The notes beneath the pieces are model-generated. The model saw nothing but the letters and a program-made list of their open reading frames with translations. It was not told the DNA's origin and did not search any database. Positions 1-7,785 of a stretch of 55,841 nt of DNA are shown here, piece by piece. How positions within the stretch are numbered: the stretch's first letter is position 1; each line of letters starts with the position of its first letter. The DNA is from an uncultured Bacteroides sp. (GTDB lineage Bacteria; Bacteroidota; Bacteroidia; Bacteroidales; Bacteroidaceae), in NCBI GenBank assembly GCA_945965395.1, contig CAMFND010000044.1, forward strand, positions 71,223 through 127,063. Reading direction: 5' to 3'. The position numbers and the translations under genes are program-made.

Positions 1-1
1 G

Positions 2-1132
2 AACGGTAGTGCCTCTCACTCTTTCAACTTCGGACGAAGCTTGCAGGCCAACAATACGTACCAGAGTATCAACACACAGAACACCGGCCTCAACCTGAGT
101 ACGAGCGTACCCTTGTTCACCGGTATGCAGATACCCAACAACATTGCGCTCTCCAAACTGAACCTGAAAGCGGCCACCGAAGATTTGAACAAGGCCAAAG
201 AAGACATCAGCATTGAGGTAGCCTCTGCTTACTTGCAGGTGTTGTTCAACGAAGAACTGGTCAAGATAGCCCGGCAGCAGGTAGAGTTAAGTCAGGAAAT
301 GCTGACACAGAAGGAAGCCTATTTCAAGAATGGAAAGGCATCTGAAGCGGAATGGTATGAAGCCAAGTCGCGCGTGGCACAAGACCAGTTGTCACTGGTG
401 CAGACTGAAAACGACTACCGTCTGTCTCTGCTCGATTTAAGCCAGTTGCTGGAACTGCCCTCTCCCGACAATTTCCGGATTGTCTCTCCCGACATCCAGC
501 CTGAGCAGTTGTTCGGAACACTGACTCCTCCTGCCGAAATCTACAGTCAGGCCTTGCTGACCAAGCCGTCCATCAAGGCTGCACAATACCGTCTGGAAGG
601 AGCTGCACGCAGCATCCGCATTGCACAAAGTGCCTATTATCCGCAACTAAACTTTGGAGCTGGACTTGGAACAAGCTATTATAATGTATCGGGAAGAGAA
701 AATCCGAGCTTCCACTCTCAGCTGAAAGATAATTTCAGCCAGTATGTAGGACTCTCGTTAAGCATTCCCATCTTCAACCGACTGAGTACACGCAACCGGG
801 TACGTACGGCACGCCTTGAACAGACTACCTTAAACTGGCAACTGGAAGAAACCAAGAAGAAACTTTACAAGGAAATCCAGCAAGCCTACTACAATGCTGT
901 CAATGCAGAAAGCAAATACCAGAGCAGCCAGGTGGCAAATGAAGCAGCAGAAGCCTCTTTCAAGCTGATGAAAGAAAAATACATGTACGGAAAAGCAAAC
1001 GCTACGGAATACAACGAGGCACGAACCAACTGGATGAAAGCGGTGTCCGACTGCGTACAAGCTAAATACGACTACCTGTTCCGTACCAAAATACTGGATT
1101 TTTATAAAGGAATCCCCCTCACATTGAAATAG
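2..1132 (+). CDS. TolC-family outer membrane efflux protein, 5'-truncated by the window
   Basis: The reading frame is open from base 2, so the true start lies left of the window; the TTG at 41 is an internal codon. The visible 376 residues are the second part of a TolC-like channel: long amphipathic helices rich in Ala, Glu, Gln and Lys, a repeated module with paired motifs PLFTG and SIPIF, and a C-terminal YDYLFRTKILDFYKG stretch typical of Bacteroidetes TolC proteins. Such proteins form the trimeric outer-membrane exit duct of RND or ABC efflux systems. Its inner-membrane and adaptor partners would be expected just upstream, outside the window. It is followed by the 22-bp repeat array and then by a convergent gene. 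The family call is firm; the substrate is unknown. Confidence 0.9.
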   Translation, partial: NGSASHSFNFGRSLQANNTYQSINTQNTGLNLSTSVPLFTGMQIPNNIALSKLNLKAATEDLNKAKEDISIEVASAYLQVLFNEELVKIARQQVELSQEMLTQKEAYFKNGKASEAEWYEAKSRVAQDQLSLVQTENDYRLSLLDLSQLLELPSPDNFRIVSPDIQPEQLFGTLTPPAEIYSQALLTKPSIKAAQYRLEGAARSIRIAQSAYYPQLNFGAGLGTSYYNVSGRENPSFHSQLKDNFSQYVGLSLSIPIFNRLSTRNRVRTARLEQTTLNWQLEETKKKLYKEIQQAYYNAVNAESKYQSSQVANEAAEASFKLMKEKYMYGKANATEYNEARTNWMKAVSDCVQAKYDYLFRTKILDFYKGIPLTLK

Positions 1133-1172
1133 AATAATATTCTATATATCAGCAAGTTGCAGACTTTTAATC

Positions 1173-1326
1173 AAAACGCTTGAATTCCTCCTGAAAAACG
1201 CACTTGCGTTTGAAGGAAAACGTACTTGCGTTTTGATTAAAATGCACTTGCGTTTCAAGTAAAACGTACTTGCGTTTGAATCGAAACGTACTTGCGTTTT
1301 AGCGTAAACGTAAAGGCGTTTTTTAT
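1173..1326. repeat. Array 1: seven tandem 22-bp units with an imperfect palindromic core
   Basis: Seven units start at 1173, 1195, 1217, 1239, 1261, 1283 and 1305, each exactly 22 bp. The core of the five central units is AAACGYACTTGCGTTT or a one-base variant (AAATG in the unit at 1239), a dyad centred on the CT dinucleotide, followed by a variable 6-bp spacer. The first and last units are degenerate. The array lies between two convergent genes and its last unit overlaps the stop codon of the rRNA methyltransferase. Its ends, AAAACGC at 1173 and GCGTTTT at 1316, are inverted relative to each other. Function unknown; no spacer diversity of the CRISPR kind. Confidence 0.9.
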
Positions 1327-2735
1327 CCGAATAAATCCGGAATAATTTCCGGCAAATATCCGCTTCGGATTCGCCACTCCTGCGGGTACAAGTTATTGGC
1401 CCGGTTACCGATATTCTTGGCAAATCCTAATACCTGACCTTGATAAGTAAGTGTCACATACCCTCTCGACACTTCCGGTGAAAGTACTACCGCTTCTTTC
1501 CGCAAATAAGCAATGGCCTGTGAGTAAGTCAGTTCAGCCATCGGAAACGACTCTCTCTCAAAAACAGTGCTCATAGCCAGGGCATGCGAAGGCTGCCAGT
1601 CCTTTCCCTTTAACTCTCCTAAAGAAATTCCGGCATGCAATATGCGCAACTGGCTCTTCAGCAGGTCATACGTATCTTTATAGGCAGCAGGAAAGGCCAT
1701 CGCTTCACTGTCATTTACTTCAAACACATAGTCTCCGGCTCCCTGCACCCAGGCTTTCATTTCCTTTGGCACTTGAAGCGCAACCACCTTACCTCCTCTT
1801 CCTTTTTTGGAAGCCTTCCCACCGGTCTTTGTCCGCACACTCACCGCGGGTTCATCCGCTGTTTTCCGCAGCACTGCCATAAACAGACCTTCACCCGTAG
1901 TCTTATGAGGCAGGAAACGGTAAACCGGAAACTCCGTACTGGTCAGATTTCCCGTAATGCGCCAGCCCGGCTGCGTCTCCAAAGGAAGTACCTCTGCCCC
2001 AAGTTCTTGAGCAATCCATGCCACATTGTCCTCATTTTCCTCCCGATTGTATGTACATGTGCTATAAATCAATAAGCCTCCGGTCTTCAGGCAAGGCCAT
2101 ATATCCCGTAAAATACGGCGCTGACGCTGCCAGCAGGTATCCACATTCTCTATGCTCCACTCCTGTACGGCCACTTCATCCTTGCGGAACATTCCTTCAC
2201 CCGAACAGGGCACATCTGTCAGAATCACATCGAACAGCGGTCCTAATTCTGTAAAATCAGCCGGATTATTATTGGTTACAATCACCCCCGGATTTCCCCA
2301 TTTTATCAGATTCTCAGCCAGTACCTGCGAACGGTTGCGCATCACCTCATTGGCCACCAGCAAGCTGCCTTCCGGAAGTACGCTACGGGCCAAGGTAGAT
2401 TTTCCTCCCGGAGCTGCGCACAAATCGAGCATCGTGACCGGCTCGTGCACATACTGACGCAACGCCTGTTCAAGGAACATGGACGAAGCTTCCTGCACAT
2501 AATAGCAGCCCGCATGAAACAAGGGGTCGAACGTAAACGACGGACGACCGGACAGGTAATATCCTTCGCGACACCAGGGCACAGAGGTGCTTTCCTGCGG
2601 AACAAGGTCACATTTATCGGTATTCATACGAATACTGACAGGCGTATCTTTTTCCAAAGCTTCGGTCAAAGCAGCAAACTCCGCATTTCCCAGCAACTCA
2701 CGCGTACGGAGGATAAAATCAGAAGGTAAATTCAT
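1323..2735 (-). CDS. rsmF: RsmF/RsmB-type rRNA (cytosine-C5)-methyltransferase
   Basis: This 470-residue protein has the NOL1/NOP2/Sun fold that methylates cytosine C5 in rRNA using S-adenosylmethionine. Visible motifs are the SAM-binding DLCAAPGGKS near residue 104, motif IV DVPCSGEGMFRKD with the product-release cysteine, and motif VI STCTYNREENE with the catalytic cysteine. A basic linker (KTGGKASKKGRGGK) leads into a roughly 170-residue C-terminal region like the RsmF C-terminal/PUA-like domain, which argues for RsmF over the shorter RsmB. The ATG at 2735 has a -7 element 25 bp upstream and is divergent from thyA. The family is certain; the exact target cytosine cannot be read from sequence, so the symbol is a best guess. 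Confidence 0.85.
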   Translation of the reverse strand: MNLPSDFILRTRELLGNAEFAALTEALEKDTPVSIRMNTDKCDLVPQESTSVPWCREGYYLSGRPSFTFDPLFHAGCYYVQEASSMFLEQALRQYVHEPVTMLDLCAAPGGKSTLARSVLPEGSLLVANEVMRNRSQVLAENLIKWGNPGVIVTNNNPADFTELGPLFDVILTDVPCSGEGMFRKDEVAVQEWSIENVDTCWQRQRRILRDIWPCLKTGGLLIYSTCTYNREENEDNVAWIAQELGAEVLPLETQPGWRITGNLTSTEFPVYRFLPHKTTGEGLFMAVLRKTADEPAVSVRTKTGGKASKKGRGGKVVALQVPKEMKAWVQGAGDYVFEVNDSEAMAFPAAYKDTYDLLKSQLRILHAGISLGELKGKDWQPSHALAMSTVFERESFPMAELTYSQAIAYLRKEAVVLSPEVSRGYVTLTYQGQVLGFAKNIGNRANNLYPQEWRIRSGYLPEIIPDLFG

Positions 2736-2759
2736 GTTTCCAGCAATTGATTACGGCGG

Positions 2760-2767
2760 CAAAAATA
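2760..2767 (-). promoter_or_regulatory. Bacteroides -7 element for the rRNA methyltransferase gene
   Basis: On the minus strand this reads TATTTTTG, matching TAnnTTTG, 24 nt from the ATG at 2735. It is back to back with the thyA promoter. Confidence 0.6.
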
Positions 2768-2780
2768 CAAAAAAATTAGC

Positions 2781-2788
2781 TACCTTTG
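2781..2788 (+). promoter_or_regulatory. Bacteroides -7 element for thyA
   Basis: TACCTTTG matches TAnnTTTG. Transcription should begin near 2794-2796, so a start codon at 2786 would lie upstream of the mRNA 5' end. This fixes the thyA start at 2810. Confidence 0.7.
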
Positions 2789-2809
2789 CACAAACAAAAA
2801 AATCCAATC

Positions 2810-3604
2810 ATGAAACAATATCTCGATTTGTTGCACCGCATCCGTACGGAAGGAGTACGAAAAGAAGACCGTACCGGAACGGGCACCATCAGCGTGTTCG
2901 GACATCAGATGCGCTTCAACCTGGAAGAGGGCTTCCCGCTTGTCACGACCAAGAAACTTCACTTGAAATCCATCATCCATGAACTGCTCTGGTTCTTACA
3001 AGGAGATACCAACGTGAAATACCTGCAAGAAAACGGAGTCAGAATCTGGAACGAATGGGCAGATGAAAACGGCGATTTAGGACACATCTACGGTTACCAG
3101 TGGCGTTCATGGCCGGGTTATGACGGCAAGTTCATCGATCAGATTTCGGAAGCCGTGGAAACCATCAAGCATAATCCCGACTCACGACGCATCATTGTCA
3201 GTGCATGGAACGTGGGCGACCTGAACAACATGAATCTTCCGCCGTGTCATGCATTCTTCCAGTTTTATGTAGCCAACGGCCGTCTCAGCCTGCAAATGTA
3301 CCAGCGCAGTGCCGATACCTTCTTAGGGGTACCTTTTAATATTGCATCGTATGCCCTGCTGCTGCAGATGATGGCACAGGTAACCGGCTTGAAAGCGGGC
3401 GACTTTATTCATACACTCGGCGACGCTCATATTTACCTGAATCACCTGGAACAGGTAGACCTGCAGCTCACCCGTACCCCGCGCCCCCTGCCTACCATGA
3501 AAATCAATCCGGACGTGAAAGATATTTTCAGCTTCCACTATGAAGATTTTCAGTTAGAGAATTATGACCCCTGGCCTCACATTGCCGGAAAAGTATCTGT
3601 ATAA
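2810..3604 (+). CDS. thyA: Thymidylate synthase
   Basis: ThyA methylates dUMP to dTMP using methylenetetrahydrofolate and releases dihydrofolate. The 264-residue length equals that of E. coli ThyA, and the catalytic cysteine sits in [10 protein letters not shown] at residue 146, the same number as in E. coli. The substrate-binding stretch [20 protein letters not shown] is present. I chose the ATG at 2810 (MKQYLDLL) because the -7 element at 2781 makes the upstream in-frame start untranscribed and because it matches family length. It is followed after 18 bp by folA, which regenerates tetrahydrofolate from the dihydrofolate made here, so the two form a functional operon. Confidence 0.97.
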   Translation: MKQYLDLLHRIRTEGVRKEDRTGTGTISVFGHQMRFNLEEGFPLVTTKKLHLKSIIHELLWFLQGDTNVKYLQENGVRIWNEWADENGDLGHIYGYQWRSWPGYDGKFIDQISEAVETIKHNPDSRRIIVSAWNVGDLNNMNLPPCHAFFQFYVANGRLSLQMYQRSADTFLGVPFNIASYALLLQMMAQVTGLKAGDFIHTLGDAHIYLNHLEQVDLQLTRTPRPLPTMKINPDVKDIFSFHYEDFQLENYDPWPHIAGKVSV

Positions 3605-3622
3605 ACATTAAAACCCTCAGAC

Positions 3623-4117
3623 ATGACACTATCCATCATTGCAGCCATCAACCAGAAAAGAGGAATAGGCTATCAGAACAAGTTGCTCTACTGGCTGCCT
3701 AACGACTTAAAACGCTTCAAGGCACTGACCACCGGACATACCATCATTATGGGACGCCACACGTTTGAATCACTTCCGAAAGGAGCTCTCCCCAACCGGA
3801 GAAACGTGGTACTCAGCCGCCAGGAACTGCACTTTGAAGGTGCGGAATGTTTCCACACACTGGCCGATGCCCTGCATACCTGCAAGGAAGACGAGGAGGT
3901 ATTTATCATCGGAGGAGCTACTCTCTACACGGAAGCACTCCCATTGGCCGACCGCCTGTATCTTACGGAAGTAGACGATGAGCAGGCACCCGCCGATGCC
4001 TTCTTCCCAGAAGTAAGTCCGGAGTTATGGAAAGAAAAAAGTAGAGAATGCCATCCGACAGACGAAAAGCATCTCTACTCCTATAGTTTCGTAGATTACG
4101 AACGTACGCAAAAATAA
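3623..4117 (+). CDS. folA: Dihydrofolate reductase
   Basis: FolA reduces dihydrofolate to tetrahydrofolate with NADPH. The 164 residues carry the family signature: IAAINQKRGIGYQNKLLYWLP at the N-terminus, the substrate-binding acid in LPNDLKRFK, the NADPH-binding MGRHTFESLPKGALPNRRNVVLSR segment, and FIIGGATLY. It is the target enzyme of trimethoprim. It sits 18 bp after thyA with no terminator between, so the two are probably cotranscribed. The 11-bp gap to the convergent Lrp-family gene leaves little room for a terminator. Confidence 0.96.
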   Translation: MTLSIIAAINQKRGIGYQNKLLYWLPNDLKRFKALTTGHTIIMGRHTFESLPKGALPNRRNVVLSRQELHFEGAECFHTLADALHTCKEDEEVFIIGGATLYTEALPLADRLYLTEVDDEQAPADAFFPEVSPELWKEKSRECHPTDEKHLYSYSFVDYERTQK

Positions 4118-4128
4118 GCGTCGCGATT

Positions 4129-4608
4129 TTAATCCTCATCATTCGCCAGATCCATTATCGGCATCTGGCGCTTGATAGCTTCACGGAAAGAAATAATTGT
4201 TTCCGAACGCGACAAGCCCAACGGTTGAAGTTTATCGTGGATAATTTCCAGCAAGTGATGATTGTTCTTTGCATAAATCTTGATGAACATGTCATACTGC
4301 CCTGTCGTAAAATGACATTCCACTACTTCCGGAATAAACTTCAAAGCTTCCGTTACAGTGTCAAACTGTTCCGGATCCTTCAAATACAAACCGATGTAAG
4401 CACAGGTTTCATAACCTATCTTTTCCGGATCAATGATAAATTCTGAACCCTTCAGAATTCCCAGGTTCGTCAACTTCTGAATTCGCTGATGAATAGCGGC
4501 TCCCGATACATTACAAGCACGTGCTACTTCCAAGAAAGGAATACGTGCATTGCCTGCAATCATACGCAAAATTTGTTCGTCTAAACTGTCTAATTGATGA
4601 TGTCCCAT
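4129..4608 (-). CDS. Lrp/AsnC-family transcriptional regulator
   Basis: This 159-residue protein has the Lrp/AsnC layout: an N-terminal winged helix-turn-helix (LDEQILRMIAGNARIPFLEVA, then VSGAAIHQRIQKL) and a C-terminal RAM effector-binding domain (from about residue 65) with the glycine-containing turn GQYDMFIKIYAKN. The family forms dimers and octamers that sense amino acids. It has its own -7 element at 4631-4638 and is convergent with folA. The porin and CstA genes lie to its right on the same strand but behind a terminator. Ligand and regulon cannot be inferred. Confidence 0.92.
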   Translation of the reverse strand: MGHHQLDSLDEQILRMIAGNARIPFLEVARACNVSGAAIHQRIQKLTNLGILKGSEFIIDPEKIGYETCAYIGLYLKDPEQFDTVTEALKFIPEVVECHFTTGQYDMFIKIYAKNNHHLLEIIHDKLQPLGLSRSETIISFREAIKRQMPIMDLANDED

Positions 4609-4630
4609 CTTCTATGTTTTTGTATTCGTG

Positions 4631-4638
4631 CAAAGATA
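4631..4638 (-). promoter_or_regulatory. -7 element for the Lrp-family gene
   Basis: The minus strand reads TATCTTTG, an exact TAnnTTTG match, 22 nt upstream of the ATG at 4608. Confidence 0.7.
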
Positions 4639-4754
4639 ATACTTTTTCTTCATATAATTTCAACATTTATTACTTTTACATGCCTTTAATCATGAACTTT
4701 ACAGAATATCCATCATTTTTCATCAAATATTTACAATATCAGCCATGCATTTTT

Positions 4755-4762
4755 TAATTTTG
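4755..4762 (+). promoter_or_regulatory. Orphan plus-strand -7 element
   Basis: TAATTTTG matches TAnnTTTG, with TTTA about 21 bp upstream as a weak -33 box. No annotated plus-strand gene follows; a 22-codon ORF begins at 4794. See the finding on this region. Confidence 0.35.
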
Positions 4763-4793
4763 CAATTTCCAAATAGCAAAGAAAGAGTAAAAA

Positions 4794-4862
4794 ATGACTA
4801 CAAAAATAGCGAGAAGCGGCATTCCTCACCGATGCATCTTCTCGCTATTTCATTATAACTGA
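4794..4862 (+). CDS. Candidate 22-residue mini-ORF (weak)
   Basis: ATG at 4794 opens a 22-codon frame (MTTKIARSGIPHRCIFSLFHYN) ending in TGA at 4860-4862. A purine-rich AAGAAAGAG lies just upstream and a TAnnTTTG element lies 31 bp upstream. The ORF spans the terminator hairpin of the convergent porin gene, so it may be a chance frame. I see no homologue by eye. It is listed because promoter, Shine-Dalgarno-like sequence and ORF occur in the right order and spacing. Confidence 0.2.
   Translation: MTTKIARSGIPHRCIFSLFHYN
4804..4850 (-). terminator. Rho-independent terminator of the porin gene
   Basis: A perfect 13-bp stem pairs AAATAGCGAGAAG (4804-4816) with CTTCTCGCTATTT (4838-4850) around a 21-nt loop. 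Read on the minus strand it is followed by a short T tract and lies 18 bp past the porin stop. Confidence 0.75.
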
Positions 4863-4868
4863 TACGAA

Positions 4869-6110
4869 TTAAAACTGGAACAAAGCAGTCAGTACGATGC
4901 GGTTATTCTTTACCAGATGGGTGTTGGTCACCCGTGCCTTGTCGGTATAATCGCCATACCACGCGCCGGTCCAAGTATATTCTGCTCCGAACTTCCAGTT
5001 CGGGCGATTGTAAGTCAATTCGGCCCCCAGTGTATTCAACTGGTCGATATTTGTTCCTGTACCCAATACTCCAGTCACATTTTTCGATGCTCCCAAGTTT
5101 TTGAGATACCCGGCAAACACTCCGCCACGGAACTTACTTCCATACATCATATTTACCCAAGTATGCGATACACGCAAAGGAGTGTACTCCTGTTCACCCG
5201 TGCGAGAGTCGGTACACGTAATGCCATACCCGCCAATTGTACTGGTTTGCGTCAGGTTTGACCCTAACACGCTCTTGGCTGCCAGCAAGAAACGACGGTG
5301 CACATATTTCACATGCGCCTCAGCTGAAACTCCTGTCACGCGTTCGCTTACCTTGTATATATTGTCATTGTATTTCGATTCTGTACGGGGAGACATGGAA
5401 GACACATGCACACCCGCTCCGGCAAGCAACCCGGGACGATTGTAATCCATGCCCAAATAAAATTCGGGCAAGCAACCGTTCTTCATAAAGCTCTGACTCT
5501 TAGTCGTAGTAACGGCTCCTGCCTCGTTTGAAGAAGGACCTACCGACAAATATTGAGACTGCCATATAGCAGCAGCGGTCAGTTTGAAATTTTTGTTTGT
5601 AAACCGATAGCGAACCTGCGGTGCACGGCTGAACGGCTGGTAAGGTGCTCCCATGTTCAAGTTCAGAATTTCAGGAGCCACATCTCCATACAGAGGATGC
5701 CATGTTTGTCCGACCAGCAGGGCTGACTTTCCCCAATCAAGGTTGAAATACACGTGACGAATACGGAACAAAGAATAAGTGGTACCCGAACCACGGAAAT
5801 CGACTTCCACCTTTGCCGAAGTCTTTGCCTTTCCCAAGGCAGGTCCGGTCACATCCACTCCCAATCTGGTGTACAATGTATAGAAGTTACCATCCGGTTT
5901 GGCATTCAAATCCTTTCCATCCGCATCAGGAGCTACATCCTTAGGATACATGTAAAAAAGTCCGTCGACAGTTTCTGAGTTGGAACGGCTGTTATAGAAT
6001 AAGTCGGTCCGCACCTGTCCATAAAATTTATAACCAAAACCTTCTTTCTGAGCCATTACCCCTGCCGAAGCGGCCATCATGACCCACATTAAAAAGCATC
6101 TTTTTTTCAT
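4869..6110 (-). CDS. Outer-membrane beta-barrel porin, DcaP-like
   Basis: The 413-residue protein has a signal peptide (MKKRCFLMWVMMAASAGVMA, cut before QKEG) and ends in the beta-barrel signature LTALFQF with a terminal Phe. The body alternates polar and aromatic residues as in 16- to 18-strand porins, with segments such as YGQVRTDLFYNS, HVYFNLDWGKSALLVGQTWHP and QVRYRF, which resemble the DcaP-like porins of Bacteroidetes and Proteobacteria. DcaP-type porins admit anionic solutes. It has its own -7 element (6139-6146) but lies directly downstream of the CstA gene on the same strand, so it may supply that transporter's substrate. Family assignment is moderately confident; substrate is unknown. 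Confidence 0.75.
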   Translation of the reverse strand: MKKRCFLMWVMMAASAGVMAQKEGFGYKFYGQVRTDLFYNSRSNSETVDGLFYMYPKDVAPDADGKDLNAKPDGNFYTLYTRLGVDVTGPALGKAKTSAKVEVDFRGSGTTYSLFRIRHVYFNLDWGKSALLVGQTWHPLYGDVAPEILNLNMGAPYQPFSRAPQVRYRFTNKNFKLTAAAIWQSQYLSVGPSSNEAGAVTTTKSQSFMKNGCLPEFYLGMDYNRPGLLAGAGVHVSSMSPRTESKYNDNIYKVSERVTGVSAEAHVKYVHRRFLLAAKSVLGSNLTQTSTIGGYGITCTDSRTGEQEYTPLRVSHTWVNMMYGSKFRGGVFAGYLKNLGASKNVTGVLGTGTNIDQLNTLGAELTYNRPNWKFGAEYTWTGAWYGDYTDKARVTNTHLVKNNRIVLTALFQF

Positions 6111-6138
6111 TTGAAATTACTTTTACCTTTACAGCCCG

Positions 6139-6146
6139 CAAAATTA
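6139..6146 (-). promoter_or_regulatory. -7 element for the porin gene
   Basis: The minus strand reads TAATTTTG, matching TAnnTTTG, 28 nt upstream of the porin ATG. The porin can therefore be transcribed apart from the upstream CstA gene. Confidence 0.6.
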
Positions 6147-6177
6147 TACATAATCTATAGAACAGCCAAACAATTCT

Positions 6178-7608
6178 TTATAAGGAACGTATCCGGCGGA
6201 ACCAGCATACAAACCAGACCGCAGCCACCAGTGCACAACACAATCCGACAGGATAAGCCACTTCGGCCGACAAGGCCAGCCCTTCGGGAGCAATGAGAAT
6301 ATATGTGGCACAAACACAAGTCATAAACAGAGCCGGTATCAAAGTTACCCAATAGTTTTTCCGTGCACAAACCAGCCAGACCGTAATGGCCCACAAAGTA
6401 AAGACAGACAAAGTCTGATTACACCAGGCAAAATATCGCCAGATAATCTTGAATCCTTCCGCATCTCCAAAGCTGTACACCAACAACAAGATAGTAACCA
6501 AGAATATGGGGATACAAATGAAGAGACGTTTAGCGATAGAGCGCTGCTCTACATGAAAAAAGTCAGCCACAATCAGACGTGCCGAACGCAAGGCGGTATC
6601 ACCACTCGTAATAGGAGCTGCCACAATTCCCAATATGGCCAAAATGCCACCGAATGCCCCTAACCAGTCTTTTGAGATATCTGTAGCAACCTTGGCTCCG
6701 GAATAAGCCACTCCGGTCACTTTATCCACGATACCGTTCTCCTGAAAGAAATAAGTCGCCGCAGCAGCCCAGATAAGTGCCACAATTCCTTCCGTTACCA
6801 TCGCTCCATAAAAAATCGGACGACAGTGCTTTTCATTCATAATGCAACGCGCCATTAAAGGTGACTGAGTTGCATGAAAACCGCTGATGGCTCCACATGC
6901 AATGGAGATAAACATCATTGGGAAAATCGGGTTCTTCTCATACTTCGTACCAAATCCCTCCCATATTTCAGGTAAGGCCGGACTTTTGACATACAGCATA
7001 ACAAGAATGCCTACAGCCATAAACAACAAGGCAAAGGCAAATAAAGGATAAATGCGCCCGATGATTTTATCAATGGGAAGCATGGTCGCCAAAATGTAAT
7101 ACAAAAAAATCACGACCATCCAGAAATACACATCCAGCGCAGAAGGAGTCATACCGGCCAGCAGCTCTGCAGGTCCTGAAACAAATACCGCACCGACCAA
7201 AATCATCAGCAAGACAGTAAACACGCAGGCCACCTTTTTAGTCCGGCTTCCTAAATAACGACCAATAATTTCCGGAAGGCTTTCTCCATTGTTACGCAAC
7301 GATAAGGTACCGGACAAAAAATCGTGTACGGCTCCGGCGAAAATCGTACCGAACACAATCCACAAATAAGAAGCCGTACCAAACTGCGCCCCCATTATCG
7401 CTCCGAAAATAGGTCCGAGCCCGGCTATGTTCAAAAACTGAATCATAAAAATTTTCCATGTGGGAAGGGGAATAAAATCCACCCCGTCGGCCATCGTCAA
7501 AGCCGGCGTTTTACGTGTAGAATCAGGAGCAAACAAGGAATTGACGTAGTTTCCATAAACCCAATATCCCACCACCAATAATACCAATGCGAGAGTAAAT
7601 GTTATCAT
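6178..7608 (-). CDS. cstA: CstA-family carbon starvation transporter (short form)
   Basis: CstA-family proteins are inner-membrane carriers for pyruvate or peptides, induced on carbon starvation. The 476 residues are almost wholly hydrophobic helices and carry family landmarks: FIPLPTWKIFMIQFLNIAGLGPIFGAIMGA near residue 50, HDFLSGTLSLRNNGESLPEIIGRYLG, SGFHATQSPLMARC and the ITSGDTALRSARL stretch. E. coli CstA is about 700 residues, so this is the short form lacking the extended C-terminal part. I start at the ATG at 7608, not the in-frame TTG at 7617. A -7 element lies at 7637-7644. The porin follows 67 bp downstream. Confidence 0.88.
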   Translation of the reverse strand: MITFTLALVLLVVGYWVYGNYVNSLFAPDSTRKTPALTMADGVDFIPLPTWKIFMIQFLNIAGLGPIFGAIMGAQFGTASYLWIVFGTIFAGAVHDFLSGTLSLRNNGESLPEIIGRYLGSRTKKVACVFTVLLMILVGAVFVSGPAELLAGMTPSALDVYFWMVVIFLYYILATMLPIDKIIGRIYPLFAFALLFMAVGILVMLYVKSPALPEIWEGFGTKYEKNPIFPMMFISIACGAISGFHATQSPLMARCIMNEKHCRPIFYGAMVTEGIVALIWAAAATYFFQENGIVDKVTGVAYSGAKVATDISKDWLGAFGGILAILGIVAAPITSGDTALRSARLIVADFFHVEQRSIAKRLFICIPIFLVTILLLVYSFGDAEGFKIIWRYFAWCNQTLSVFTLWAITVWLVCARKNYWVTLIPALFMTCVCATYILIAPEGLALSAEVAYPVGLCCALVAAVWFVCWFRRIRSL

Positions 7609-7636
7609 ATCTATCAATTTATCTTTTATTATCGCG

Positions 7637-7644
7637 CAAAAGTA
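7637..7644 (-). promoter_or_regulatory. -7 element for cstA
   Basis: The minus strand reads TACTTTTG, matching TAnnTTTG, 28 nt upstream of the ATG at 7608. Confidence 0.65.
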
Positions 7645-7759
7645 ATAAAAAGAAACAAACCGTTACTGTTTTCAAGAAAAATTTACTCCGAAGCCCTCAT
7701 TCTTTCACCTCTTCTTCCGGCTTATTATCTTCTTTCTCTACATATCCGTAATTTATATG

Positions 7760-7767
7760 TATATTTG
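7760..7767 (+). promoter_or_regulatory. -7 element for the GHL10 gene
   Basis: TATATTTG matches TAnnTTTG. The TTG inside it would be an in-frame start codon, but it lies upstream of the transcription start, which places the real start at 7786. Confidence 0.65.
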
Positions 7768-7785
7768 CACAAACATTTAAAAGAT

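Noticed and set aside
1173-1326. Array 1 as a CRISPR array
   Set aside because: Units are 22 bp including a spacer of only about 6 bp, there is no unique 30-bp spacer, and no cas gene is in the window.
1142-1423. A 93-codon minus-strand ORF through array 1
   Set aside because: It consists of the 22-bp repeats and the end of the methyltransferase gene in another frame; 22 is not a multiple of 3, so the repeats do not encode a repeated peptide.
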